Source: Lichenostomus cassidix (Eukaryota; Chordata; Aves; Passeriformes; Meliphagidae). Taken from it: a stretch of 64,000 nucleotides of DNA. The notes beneath the pieces were generated by a model, which was given only the letters and a program-made list of their open reading frames with translations, did not search any database and was not told the origin of the DNA. Shown in pieces: positions 37,896-50,000 of the stretch (position 1 is the stretch's first letter; each line of letters begins with the position of its first letter). Made by a program: the position numbers and the translations under genes. The DNA lies in the NCBI GenBank assembly GCA_008360975.2, contig CM039184.1:69977056-70041055 (forward strand), written 5' to 3'.

Positions 37896-38065
37896 AAAAT
37901 CACAGAATGGTCTGGTTTGGAAAGGGGCCTTAATGCTCATTTAGTTCTAACCCCCTGCCATGGGCAGGGACACCTTCCACTAAACCAGGTTGCTCAACTT
38001 CCTGTCCAACCTGACCTTAAACACCTCCAGAGATGCTTCATCCACATCTCTGGGCAACCTGATGT
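37896..38065 (-). mobile_element. CR1 LINE, short 3' end fragment
   Basis: This minus-strand CR1 copy starts at the 3' tip 'atcacagaatggtctgg' and includes 'ccctgccatgggcagggaca', 'taaacacctccagagatg' and 'atctctgggcaacctg'. It stops just after that block, a typical 5' truncation. The 147-codon open frame over it (37881-38324) is accidental. Confidence 0.9.
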
Positions 38066-41000
38066 AGGAAAGGTTGTGCTCACCTGGACAAAGTGGGGAA
38101 ATGGCAGAGAGCAAGATATTCTCATACATCTCAATTCCATGGAGCAAAACAGTAACACCAAGGTTTTCCCAGCATTCATAGAAAATCATAAATATGAAAA
38201 ATTAAATTCCACTGGTACAACAGAAACTTCTCCATTTATTTCAGAGGAGAGAGAGCTTTGCCACAGGACTTTTCTGATATATTTTATCATAACAACTAAA
38301 AGGAATCCATTGCCTGGGTGTTGATTGTTTTGGGGGGTTTTGTTTGGAGGTGATTATATGTCTCTCTAATAAACCACAAAAATTATGAGTGAAAATGTCA
38401 CATTACTTGGCTGCTCTTGTAGAAATGTTCTTTCTTTTTGTGTACTACTCATACAAGTCTTTTTCTTCTACCTAGTGATATTTGCTTTAAACAACTGCCA
38501 TCTTTTCCTCTTTCTCTTACAGTACTTTGTTACACTGCATTTTCTTTAACAGGGTGGATTTCCTGCCACAGTTTCCTTTTTAACCTCTAAAACCTATGCC
38601 AGCAAATGTGAAAGAAAGAGAAAAAAAAATAAATGGCCCTGTGAGCAACAGACAAATAAGGATTATTCAAGTACTGTTCAGAAAGAGGTATTTCTGCCTT
38701 TATCTTTCCTCTAGCTGTCATTTTATGAGTCCTGAAGGGCTCACTGGCTATGGTATGTCAGAGAAAGTCCAATTGCCCTTTCAGGAGCAAACCAGAGATA
38801 AAAGCAGCACTAGAAATGCAGTTTTAGTAGGAGGTCTCTAAGCATATATTAAATGCCATTTCTAAGAAATCTCCTTGCGATGCTTGCAAACCCTCAGTCC
38901 AACCTATTGCAGGTAAATTTGGCTTCTTCCAGAGCACCCTTTCTGCTGCTCTACTCTTTTCTGTCCTTCCTCACGTGGACTTGCACTCCCTCCCTGCCTT
39001 GCTGACTGCAATCTCACCAGTGGTTCCAAACCACAGGATCTCTTCCCCACCTTTCCAGGAGGTGAGCTGCAGGACAGCACTGTGTGTAAGGGGAAGGGAA
39101 TGTGGAAGCTAAGACATCTAAGCCATTTGCTGCAGTTTCTCACTAACTAATAATAGAGTTTCCAGGCTCTGCCTTGCCAAATGTCACAAGACAGGGAATG
39201 TGGAGAAAAAAGAATTGGGAAAAGGGGGTTTAAAAATACGACTTAAAGAAATAGGTACTGGTCTCCTTTTATTTCTCTCCCTGCCTCGCCCTGCTGCACC
39301 TTGAAAATATAGGGATCAGATTTAAAAGTATTTTGGACAGAAAGACTTAGAAAAAATGAATTTATTTCCTGTACAACACAAATTAGGATTTCTAGAGCTT
39401 TTTCAGAGATTATGAGATTATTTTTTAAAATATGTAGAATGTCATTCTAACAACACCGAGAATAATGACACTGCAGCCTAATTGCTCTATTTTAAGATTA
39501 TTTCTATTGGTTATTTTTTTCCTTTAAAATATCATTATTAGAAGATATTTTTCTGAGTCATCATTTTCTTCTGGTCAGTGGTACAGAATACTACTCTTCT
39601 GTGGGAGATGTAGTGGATGACTTCACATTCACCTTTTCAAATGGTTCTAGTTTTTCGAACTTTCTTACACTGTTTTCTTTCTTAAGAGCTCATGTACAAC
39701 TAGGTTTCCCACAGATTGACACCTTTCCCCTGATCAGGGTCAGGGAAGGAAGTGAGGCAGGGCACTTTCAGGCTCCTCTCAGGTGGATTGCTGAGCAAAG
39801 GTGCATGTTTTGCAGTCAATACAAGGCATAAATCACAAGCCATAATCCTACATAACTATACTTGGCATTAGTAAAATGGCATGTCATCAAGCATATACAT
39901 CCCAGCCCAATCATTGAACTGAATATATAAAGTTTTCCTTATAATTTACTCAATCTGGGATAAAATCAAGGTCCTTCTGGTGCTGATGTCAGTGTTCTGA
40001 CTCAAATGGTGGTACACCACCTTGAAGCAGTAGAACAAATACTAGTTCTACTTCACTGCCAGGAATTGGTTAATAATCTAGCAATTGTGTCCTGAGACTG
40101 TGACTGTTTGTGCTTGTGAGTAATCATGGTGCTGTGAGCAGGGCTGTTGGAAGTGATGCAGCAGTTTGCTGTCTATGGATTTGCTTAGGCTTGCAGGTTT
40201 AGGAGCTTAGTAATTTTTGTATTATCCCATGATTCATGGTTTTCAATGTTTCCTTGCAACATTTCTATTCCAGCTGAGAGCAAAAACTCTTTATTTATTC
40301 CTTTCCTCTGTCTCTCTGTTCTTGAGGAAAAATATCCACATGTCTTCACAGCTGTAACACATCCTTATTGCTGCTGACGGGAACTCTGGCCCTGAATAAT
40401 TGTAATTTTCATGTTGCTGTCATTTTCCTGTCCCTGGCACTAAGAGGTTTTCAGTGTTTTGACAATTATCCTTTGCCTTCTCCAGGTTGAAGTTTCCCTG
40501 TCTGTCACTTGCATGATGCATTTTAATTCCAAGATGTGTAACTGCTAATGTATTGTTACAGTCAAGACTGAAGCTCTGAGAAAACAAACTTATTAGAACT
40601 GCAAAAGAATTTGGAAAACAGAACTGATTTGATTACTGTACGTGTTCTGGTCCTTCCATCTTAAAACGACTCAGAGGAAGACAAGAAAAATATCAAAGTA
40701 TGAAAAGCATCCCTATGGTTGTAAGGAACTTTGTAATTTTGAAAAAAGCCAGTGTACATAATAAAGGTCAGTAACACATTAATACTGTAAAGTGGTTGTT
40801 CTGAGCCACAGCCAGGAACAAGGAGACCTAGTGAAATAAAAAAGGCAGCACTTAAAAGGCATGAAGCACTTTTTTCCCCTCTATATGTAATTTAAATGAT
40901 GACTCTCAATTTGCAAGGAGGTCAAAATTATAAATTGGTTCAAAAAGGCATTAGGCAAATTCATGAATAATTATGGCATGAAATACAGTGACCCAGAGGT

Positions 41001-43789
41001 AACCTCCAGCTTGAGGAGTCTCCAAACTACTGATTACTGTCATCTGTCAAGGAAAGGGTCAGAACTATATGTACTTTATTCTTCCACTAGCACCTGCTAC
41101 TGTCCACTGAAAGAAAAAATCTGATCTGGGACAGGAAATATGGCTATTTTTTTGCTTAAGACTGAAAATTGATGTCTACGAGTTTTTAAATAACAGAAGT
41201 GATAATCAACTACAAATGCATTAATGTCAAGGAGTATGAAGAATTATATACAATGTTAAAATGACATGTAAGTAGTAATTGATTAGAATAAAAATTCAGA
41301 CTAAGTGAAATTCTAAAAAAAAATATACTTAGATTGGGAACAGTTTCTTCATAGAGCTACTAGAAGCAAAAATGTCTTGAAAATGTACTCACTGTGAGAG
41401 GGAATTCTGAACCGACATCCAGATGGAGTAAGTTAAATGCCACAAAGAATGAGTTTATTTCAGTGGATGCTGGCTTTATCATGACACACACAATTGGTCT
41501 GTAGCTCTTTGGATTGAGTATGCTCTGAATTGCATCTACTGTGACTTCATAGAATGGATGATAGATTTCTGTACATCAAACTAATCTGGTTTTTTAATGT
41601 TGCTAACTTGAAGTACTTTAGCCTCAGGGATTTTTCCTTGGATTACTGAGAAAAGATCTGGGCCCAACACTTCAAGTTAGAAAGGGGTCTCCAGGAAAAG
41701 TTTCTTCATGTTTTAGAACTTTTAGGATGGTGAATAAACACTATTTACTTTAAAGGCTTCTCAGAAGTCTTGAAAAATTATGCAAAACTTTTAATGACTA
41801 CCAGCATTTCCATAGAGAGGAATGTTATTTATCAGAAGTATTGTGCTTAAAGCTGTCTTGGGAAATGCCATTGCCTCCATTTCTTCCCAGAAAGAAAAAT
41901 CACTGGGAAGTTGAAAAGCAAATCAATAAGGCAGAAGAGACCATGAGGAGATGGGTCAGAAGGAGACAGACAGGAATTATTCAGACTTGTGAGGTGCAGC
42001 TAGACTCACCTGTGTTTTGTCCCAAGTGACAAATGCAGACCTTTATAAAACCAAAAGATCTATCTCTAACTTCTATCAATGCAGTTAAGAAGCTAAAAAA
42101 ACCCAAAAAAACCAAACCTGCAGAGTTTTTGTCTGTTATTAAGATTCAAATACCTGAAGGTATTTGGACATTAGCTCTAATTACATGTTTGGGAGTGAAA
42201 TTTTCTTCTTCTGTCATACAGTCTGTTTTCAACAAGGTGGATATTTATGGGAATGTGAATAATTCTACAAGTGGTGATTTAGAGGCTAAATTAGAGAATA
42301 TTTGAAATAGTACCACATGAATTTCTGATCTGTTTGCTCAATCCCTCTTTCTTGATATTTTTTTAAGGTGTGCAAAGAAGGTAATGTAAAATTTCTACTG
42401 TCTCCTTACAACTGGGTCACCTCTACAGAACACATTTGGAGGTCTTTCCATTAGCATTACATCAAATATAAGATTATGTTATTTTTATTAAAGGTACTCT
42501 TTTGACAGAAGGTGAATTGAATTTTTAATGCTACTTGCAATTCTTGAAGACTGGGCAGACTGAAAGTCTAACTCCTTAAATCAAAGGGTGTCTGGAAGTT
42601 CCATAGAAATCATGAACTCTAAAACTAATGAGTATGACATAAATATGATGGCACAATTGCTTGGTTAATAGGTCATACATTCCAACCAATGGTGTGTGTT
42701 GTGATTAATAAAATATCTTTGCCTAAACAACACATCACAGAGATTTAAGACTGAAATTTAAGAACAATGAGCACTTAAACACAAAATATCCCAGAACACT
42801 ATGATACATGATGAATGTAAATTAATATAATTTTGAAGGATTTTAAACATAAAAAGGGAACATTCCGAGAAGAAATGTTGGCCAGAAAACAGTTCCTGCT
42901 AGCACTTATGGGATTTACAAACATTTTTAAAGGCTCCCAATTTTTATTTCATCCAATTTCATTCTAACTTAGTGAAGTTGCAGATAGCTTTGCCCTAAAT
43001 TTGCCTTGCATAACTGAGACATGATTACTATAGTTATTAAGTTTACTGGAGAAGAAGTTTCACAAATCCAATCTAAGACTGTGGCATGACTCTGGAAACT
43101 GTGCAAGCCTGCATGTGCATATGTACCCCTTCTTTTTAATTGTTCTCTACATACCTGCATGAGCTGTGCCTGTTTTATGCTGGCTGCTATTCAGATCAGG
43201 GAATTGAAACAGCAGGCCAGAAATCCTATACAGGGTGGAGAAATTTCCTGCTTCCTTCCAACCATGCATCCAGTGATATTCAGGTGCTCATGTTTGGCAG
43301 GAGAAGTCATAAGGTAAAGTCTGCACTGACAGAAAAAGTGTAAACTGTAGTATAGTTTCTTAGCCTGGAAAATGGGATGGAACCTGTTAATGAAGAGTCA
43401 TGAACCAATGACTTAATGGATCACATGTAAACCAAAAAATCTTGGTGGCCTTTATTAGGCAGACAGTTCTGATTTTATACAAAACCTGTAACAAACAGAA
43501 TAGTAGCTGACTCTTGATGAAGTCAGACAGAGACCTGACCATGAGAGATTAGAAAATATCCTGAAAAAGAGGTGCAGAGGACCTGATTTCCCACATTGTT
43601 CTGGCTTGCTTGTCTAAGTCTGAGCTTACATCTTCAGGCTAGTGCTGAGTTAAAAGGGACAGTGGGTACATTTCTCTTTCTGCAGACCTTTTTACTCTTT
43701 ATAATATTTAAAACTTTCAAAGAATTCAATATTATTTGGAATTTCTAATGTATTGATACTCTGTGAAGCCTTTCTTGGTTTTGAGCAGA
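38066..43789. other. Apparently unique AT-rich DNA
   Basis: About 5.7 kb without a gene or named repeat that I can support. A small A-rich and C-interrupted stretch lies near 42092-42119 (repeated aaaaaacc-like units). Open frames do not exceed 90 codons. Confidence 0.5.
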
Positions 43790-44103
43790 ACCAAAATCCA
43801 GAAGTCACCAGACCAATCTGACCACCTTCTACAGCAACATAATATTTTGTGTTGACATGGGGAAATCTGTAGATATTTTGTGTCTGGACTTCAGCAAAGC
43901 ATTCAACATGGTTTCCTACAACGTTTTCCTGGAGAAACTGGTATGATACAGATTGGGCAAGTGGTCTGCAAGATAGATAGGGAAATGTCTCACAGGCTGC
44001 ACTCACAGAGTGGTAATCAAAGGTTTTTACTCAGTCTGGCAGCCAGTCACAAATGGGATACCTCATCAGTGGGACTCATGGTGTTCACCATCTTCATTAA
44101 CCC
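43790..44103 (+). mobile_element. CR1 LINE, left arm of an interrupted copy (ORF2)
   Basis: This plus-strand piece covers the central reverse-transcriptase region of CR1 ORF2. It ends near 'ttcattaaccctgag', where the normal CR1 sequence would continue with the FIND motif and the catalytic core. The tRNA-derived SINE begins there. A CR1-like sequence further along the element resumes at about 44571. Confidence 0.8.
43835..44103 (+). pseudogene. Broken CR1 reverse transcriptase remnant
   Basis: Conceptual translation gives 'SVDILCLDFSKAFNMVS', the conserved DFSKAFDTVSH block of CR1. After a frame change come 'GNQRFLLSLAASHKWDTSSV' and 'MVFTIFIN', which match the region leading to the catalytic site. 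In-frame stops and at least one frameshift separate these parts. The catalytic FADD motif itself is missing because the fragment ends before it. Confidence 0.8.
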
Positions 44104-44570
44104 TGAGATTAGCTCAGTTGGTTGAAGCATGGCACTAATTAACACCAAGATCATAGGTTAGATCCCTATATCTAGCTGTCAGAGCTAGAGAAATTATCGT
44201 CCTACTCTATTCAGCCCTTGTCTGGTGAGAGGAGAGCTCCTAATTGTCTACAGCTTCCTCACAAGTGAGGAAAAAGTGGGAGGGATAGGCACTGTGGTGA
44301 CCAGGTACAGGACTCGAAGGGATGGTATGGAGCTGTGCTGGGGAGGTTTAGGTTGGATATCAGAGAAAGGTTCCTCTCCCAGAGGGTGTTTGGGCACTGG
44401 AACAGCTCCCCAGGGAAGCACCAAACCTGACAGAATTCAAGCAGTTTTCAGACAACACTCTCAGGCACACGGTGTGACTCTTGGGGATGATGCTGCTCAG
44501 GGCCAGGAGTTGAACCAGATGATCCTTTGGGGTCCCTTCCAACTGAGGATATTCTATGATTCTAACTATG
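44104..44570 (+). mobile_element. tRNA-Ile/CR1 composite SINE, TguSINE1-like
   Basis: The first 70 bp or so derive from a tRNA-Ile. They contain 'ttagctcagttggttgaagc', an anticodon region 'gcactaattaacacc' corresponding to AAT with one extra base, and 'ggttagatccc' in place of the T-arm 'ggttcgatccc'. The rest is a CR1 3' end: 'gaggtttaggttggatatca', 'gagggtgtttgggcactgga', 'acggtgtgactcttggggat' and the tip 'attctatgattctaac'. A tRNA-Ile head joined to a CR1 tail is the design described for the passerine SINE TguSINE1, which relies on CR1 enzymes for mobility. The copy is old: the tRNA part has many substitutions. An alternative is an accidental tRNA pseudogene next to an independent CR1 end. 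Confidence 0.75.
44110..44167 (+). promoter_or_regulatory. Relic internal RNA polymerase III promoter (A and B boxes)
   Basis: An A box TAGCTCAGTTGG (44110-44121) matches the tRNA consensus exactly. A B box GGTTAGATCCC (44157-44167) differs from tRNA-Ile at one base. These would have driven transcription of the SINE. The spacing is that of a tRNA. Confidence 0.7.
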
Positions 44571-44640
44571 TCCCCACAACTTGAGAAAGACGCAGAGAGA
44601 TAGAAGAGGATCCAAAGGACGGCCACAGAGGTGATCAAAG
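44571..44640 (+). mobile_element. CR1 LINE, right arm of the interrupted copy
   Basis: After the SINE the sequence reads 'tccccacaacttgagaaaga', 'ggatccaaaggacggccaca' and 'gaggtgatcaaagggctgca'. These are blocks from the end of CR1 ORF2, downstream of the left arm at 43790-44103. About 100 codons of the host CR1 are missing between the arms, so the host was also deleted at or before the SINE insertion, or the arms come from two copies. Confidence 0.65.
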
Positions 44641-45463
44641 GGCTGCAGAATGGGTGTTTTAGCAAATTATGGTGTTCTAAAGCAGCTCAACTTATCTCTA
44701 ATATAAAATCAAGTACTGAAAAAAACTCCATTTCTTGGTGGATTGAAGTTGAAAAAAAGTGTGTTGAAGTATGAGTGCTACCTTTTTATCTAGTTTTTTT
44801 CCCCAATTTCTACCCCATTTACAACTAATGAGTTTTAAATATGTCAGTTGCCAGCAGCAGTAATAAATTATCTTCCAGAATATGGAGCTGATAATCATGA
44901 TTTTCTTAAATTGATCACATTATGCCACTGCATCTATGCAGCAGTACACAGTGTTCATCTGAGCAACCCAGCTGACATAATGAAATATAATTATTCTTTT
45001 CAATTGTTCATTTAAAATGTAATTGTATTTTTAAATTACTGTGCAATTTAATAAAATCATGGAATATAATTGCCTTCTTTCAGCTTGTATATGTTATAGA
45101 ATGTTATAATTTTCTAAACTTCCTTGCATTCTTCTGTCTTGAAACTTACGGTCACCATGATTTGAATTAATATCTATTTATTGCTCATTCTGAGTCATCT
45201 TGCTAATTTATCGATAGCCTGTAGTCTTCAAATTTGTCATAGTTTCTAAATTCGGCTTCTTGAATTCCTGTGGACCTTAATATTGTCAGTTTCCTAAGTC
45301 TTCACAGACTAAACAGAGATGCTTTCTTGATTGTGACTAACAGTGTTCCCCAAAAGACAGTGCAGAGCTGCACCACAAATGGAGAACACAGAAGAAATTA
45401 GGAGAAGAGTCACAAGCATTTCCTGACTCAAAATATTCTAGGGGTGAGAAATAGACTGCTTGG
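44641..45463. other. Apparently unique AT-rich DNA
   Basis: Nothing recognisable lies between the CR1/SINE nest and the LTR nest. Confidence 0.5.
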
Positions 45464-45859
45464 TGTATTGGGCTTGGATGGCAAGGTTTTGGTAGTTGGA
45501 GGAATACAGGACTGGCATCTCTGAGAAGCTGCCAGAAGCTTCCCTGTGGAATGCCAATGCCAGCCAGCTCCAAGCTGGACACACAATTGGCCAAGGACAA
45601 GCACCAGTGGTAGCACTTTGGGGGTTAGACAGATAAAAAGATAGAAAAAAAATAATTGTGCAGAAGTAACTGTGGCCAGAGAAGAGAAGAGTCAGAATAT
45701 GTGAAAGGAACAGCCCTGAAGGCCTCAAAATCACTGAGGGGGAGAACAGGTGCTCCAGGTACTGCATCAGAGATATTCCTGCAGCCCCTGGGGAAGGCTG
45801 TCCCCCTGCACCCCATGGAGGCATGTGGTGGAGCAGAGAACCACCTGATGGAAGACCCC
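45464..45859 (+). mobile_element. Outer LTR, left arm
   Basis: This is the 5' part of a long endogenous-retrovirus LTR that I recognise from passerine genomes. It starts TGTATTGGGCTTGGATGGC (a decayed TGTGTTGGTTTGCATGGC) and runs through 'aaggttttggtag', 'gccagaagcttccctgtgga', 'ctccaagctggacac', 'gaatatgtgaaaggaacagc' and 'ccctgcaccccatggagg'. It is cut at 'gaagacccc', where the inner LTR begins. The missing continuation is found at 46344. The 179-codon minus-strand open frame across it is accidental. Confidence 0.75.
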
Positions 45860-46338
45860 TGTATTGGTTTGAAAAAAAACCAGTGGGAGATGGCAAGTCA
45901 GGATTATAATTTAATAGGAAAATTAAAAATATGTGCAAAAATATAAGAAAAAAAACCACTGACAGAGTCAGATACAACCTGACACCCTGTTAGGGTGGGG
46001 GCAGGAGTCCAAGTGAAGTAGTTCAGCTGAAGCAGTGATCCTGTGGAAGGTCTGGTCTCCAGCTGAAGCTCCAGTGGTAGCTCTTGTCCTCTGGGAACCC
46101 AGCAGACAGAGCTGCCTTGGGCAGTTCAAAGCCAGGTTATATCCAGGTGGGAATGCTTGGCTCCTCCCTCCTGGGTGGAGCATCTCACAATAGGATGAGA
46201 TAATTCCATGAGTCATGCAGTTGGTTCTTGATAGCTCATTAACAGTTATCAGGGGTGAGTTACAGCAGGAGATAACAGCTAATGGCCCACAGATGGTGTA
46301 ATAGAATACTAAACACATCTATATGGTAATCTAGGACA
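45860..46338 (-). mobile_element. Inner solo LTR, inserted in the outer LTR
   Basis: This 479-bp unit begins TGTATTGGTTTG and ends TAGGACA. The five bases before it are acccc (45855-45859) and the five after it are actcc (46339-46343), a target duplication with one mismatch. Removing it joins 'gaagacccc' to 'acaccagagcagg', which restores the run of the outer LTR. On the minus strand a TATA-like GGATATAACC (complement of 46135-46144) and a TATTAAA polyadenylation-like signal (complement of 45910-45916) lie in the right order. The T-rich end 'TTTTTTTCAAACCAATACA' closes it. No coding region is attached. I recognise it as a common bird LTR type but cannot give a family name. Confidence 0.8.
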
Positions 46339-47045
46339 ACTCCACACCAGAGCAGGCTGGGGCCTGAAGGAGGTTGTGACCTGTGTGAAGCCTGTGTTGG
46401 ATCAGCCTCCTGACAGGACCTGGGAACCCTTGGAGAGAAGAGCTAATGCTGGAGCATGTCTGCTGGTAGGACTTGTGACTTCATGGGGAAACCAGGCTGG
46501 AACAGCCTGCTCCTGAAGGATTGCATCCCATCAGAGGCACCCATGCTGGAGCAGGTTGTGAAGAACTGCAGGGAGCTGTGGGAAAGACTCACACGGGATA
46601 AGTTCGTGGAGGACTGTCTCCCATGGGAGATGCCACACAGTGGGGCAGGTGAAGGGTGTGAGGAGTTCTCTCCTGAGGCAGCAGTGGCAGAAATGTGTGA
46701 TGGACTGAGAGCAACCCCTCTCCCCCATCTCCCTGTGCTGCTGTGGGAGGAGGTAGTCAATCGGGAATAAAGTTAAGCCCATGAAGGAGGGACGGATTAG
46801 GGGCAAGTGGTTTTAAGATCTGTTTTGTTTCTAATTATCTTACTCTGATTTTGATAGGCAATACATTCAACTAATTTTCTCAAGTGGAGTCAGTTTTGTC
46901 CACTACAGTAATCAGTGAATAACCTCTCCCTGCCCTGAACTCATGAGTCTTTTGTTCTATTTTCTCTGCCCTGTGCAGCTGAGAAAAGGTATGATAGAGT
47001 ACCTTTGGTGGGCACCTGGCCTCTAGCCCAGGTCAAACCACCACA
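46339..47045 (+). mobile_element. Outer LTR, right arm
   Basis: This continues the outer LTR with its characteristic repeats of 'gctggagcagg' and 'ggcaggacttgtgac'-like blocks, 'aagttcgtggaggactgtct', 'tgtgatggactgagagcaac', then the region around 'ttctaattatcttactctga' and 'gataggcaatacattcaact' (a decayed polyadenylation region). It ends in 'gtgggcacctggc' and 'caaaccaccaca', giving a CA terminus at 47045. With the left arm it makes about 1.1 kb of LTR. The flanks (cttgg before, cctgt after) share only three of five bases, so no target duplication is convincing. The 104-105-codon frames on both strands here come from the LTR's internal repeats. Confidence 0.75.
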
Positions 47046-50000
47046 CCTGTTTTTTTGGACTGGTTCATTTGAATTGGATGGCAATTTTAGCTATGGAATA
47101 TTAAAGAAGCATCAGTTCTTGTTTATCTGTTTATATAGATATAGCAAAGTCTGTTCAGGTGAAGTCTGTGCACCTTTACAGAAATACCCATGGACAGAAG
47201 CAAAGCCTAAGGATCAGCAGGAGACCATCAGATACTGAGTTATTGCTCTCAATTTTTCCTAAAGTTGGCAACATCCCCCTAAATCCATGGTGATTCCTGT
47301 TTCAGAGTCTTTACAATAGAGGCATTGATCTTGCTGCTAAAGAACTGAACTGAACATTTCACATTCATTAAATATAAATATTTATGCCTTGAAACTCAAC
47401 TAGTCAAGAGCTGACAACCAGAAACAGAAATTTTTGAAAGAACAAGTGATTTGGTGTTTTTTTCAAAATAACCTGAAGAATATAATCTTGGAGATATTTC
47501 CCATGGATTGAAGTGAAGCCAGGTTCTTCTCTTTACAGCCTCATATCCAGGCACTAGCACTAAATTCTTGAATACTCCAGATTTCCTGAATGGTTCTGTC
47601 CTCTAGCAAAATTAGTCTACATAATCTGTAAGAAACAAGTGGTCCCCTTTTCTGTGAAATGGGGAAGAATTATGACTGTGATTCTTTTGCACCAACTCAA
47701 ACAATGTCCATCTGGCATGCCTTTTAAGACCCTCATCTCTGTAGTGCATGAGACCTTCATGAAGATCAGTTAATTCCTCTTAGTAAGACTCCAGGTGTTT
47801 TATCATCTCCACTTTACTCAGGCCCTAGGAGAGTAATAAAGATCAGACAAAAATGATTATGTATTGAACCACATTTTTAGAGGACTGTAATAATGATTTA
47901 ACCAAGTTATCTCTCTTATCTCCCTGTGTTCTCTCAATTTCTAATTTATTAAAAGAAAAAAAGCGACCTTGTGATCTTTCTACAAATGTCAAGTATTAAA
48001 CACTTTATACAATCCTTAAAGGGAGAAGGAGAGAATGAGAGAACTGCAGAAATTATTTTTTTAAAATTACATGCTTTTAAATTCCTTCTTTTATACTATT
48101 TGACTTCAAGAAGTTATATCAAAATAAGCTGCTAAAGGATAAACCAAACAGGTAGGGAACAGACAAAAGTCTAGAAAGACAGGAAGGCTCCCTGTGGGGA
48201 AGTATTCTTCATCTCCATCAGGCTGGAAGTTTACTCTTCCCAAGTTTTAGGATGAGGCTGAATGGAGTCTCTAGGAAGGGATGGGATGGATTCTTAGATG
48301 TCAGAAATGCAGAGCAGTAGTGATATTCTGTGAGCAAGACAGGTGAGACATCCCCTTCCAGAAAGAGTTGGTAAGCATTAATTGAATTTTGGTCACACAA
48401 CTATGAGTCTGTGTCTTTTGTTCTATAAACACACCTTTTCAAATACTTGAGAGAAGAGATACCTAAATAAAACATCCTTCTGAAAATGCTGTTTCTATGT
48501 CTTTAGAATACATGAAACACCAACTCCTGAATGAAAGCTCCTAGGGACATGAACAGTAATCTGTTAATTGTTGATATGATTAAAAACTGGGGTGCCACAA
48601 AGAAGGAACATGATCTGAAGAGTTTGCCCACATATTTCAACTTACAGTCAAGTATAAAAATCCTTTTGCATTTTGGAAAGATGAGTGTAGAGCTGTCAAC
48701 CTGATGTTTTCTCTCTCTGACAGAAGGATAATTGTATGAAATAAATACTGGCAAAATACATATCACCAAATTCTAGACTAAAGCCGAGAAGATTCATCTG
48801 ACTGAAGGAGTGTCAATCTACATCCCTTTTGCATCCAACCCTCATGCAGTTCAGATTTGGCTCCCCTGGGAGCAGAGTATCCCACAGCAAGGCTCTGAGG
48901 TGCAAACACTGAAGCTCCAAGTGTAGGCAGTCCCACATCACAGGGAGAAGTGTATCTGGGAGCCCTTGCTGTCCTTGGCAAGAGAAGCTCTGTGTGTATT
49001 AGCACATTGGCCCTGTGGAGTGTTATCACCCAGCTTGGGAAGGCTGAAGGGTTGGCTTCTACTGATGAAGCTTGAGCCCCCTTACCCTTACCACTGTTTA
49101 ATTACATTTTAATCTAGGGATGTCAATACTGACTCCAAGCTGCAGGATGGTTGGCCTAAATAATGGGAAGTTTGGTGACCAGGAGAGTTAGGTGCTGTGT
49201 GCCACTGGCAAAGAGACAGGAGAGCCCAAGGTGTGTGCTTGAGACCTCTGTAAAGGCAGGGAACTGATTAGGGGAGATGTGCCCAGATGATCATAGCAGG
49301 AAATTCATGACCTGTGCTGTGCAGAAAGATGAAAAAACCCTGGGTTTCTGTCATCCCCTTGAAGTTAGTTTAAGTGTATGAGAACTTCTTGCCACAGCTT
49401 TGTGCTGTGAACTCATGTTGAGGCAATTACCTATTGTGACCTCTAAGTCCTTTCCTGAATTACTTATTTCCAAGACAGGAATTTGTGCAACCTGCACTCT
49501 GTGTTGCTAGCTATCTTGTGTTATATTTGATGATACAAAATGTTCTTATATTGCTTTGTGATCATCTACCAAGTGATTCAGGTCCCCCTGTAAGAGTAAC
49601 AGGACTATTAAGTATACTCTGTGATCTTATCAGTTACTATGCTAGTAAAATTTTTGTGGCTTTAGGTCAGATAAAAATAGGAGACAAGAATAAATTCCCT
49701 TTGGCCTTATGGCTAAAGCTCCATTCCTGACTACTTTCTCAGTATGGTTTACATTTTGAGATTCAACAGGGGCCAAGTTTTGATTAATTTTGCTGCCTTT
49801 TAGATCCAAGATCTTGAGATCAAAAATAAGAAACTGAATCATCATAATTCTAAGACAATCTAAAATACAAAAAAAATATAACTTGATTATATCCCTTAAA
49901 CCTGAAATCCTACCATAAGACAGGAACAGTTGATTTGAAAAGACCTACTTTCCACAAATTCATGCTGACTGATGACGAACAGTTCCATAGTCTCTAAATT

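Noticed and set aside
41547..41580. Possible CR1 3' tip ('tcatagaatgg')
   Set aside because: The following sequence has no CR1 blocks. A similar string at 60131 also fails.
44104..44175. Functional tRNA-Ile gene
   Set aside because: The anticodon loop has an extra base, the acceptor stem cannot pair and the sequence runs straight into a CR1 tail. It is a SINE head, not a tRNA gene.
45438..45977. 179-codon minus-strand open frame, the longest in the window
   Set aside because: It lies across the outer and inner LTRs and crosses their junction, so it cannot be an ancestral gene.
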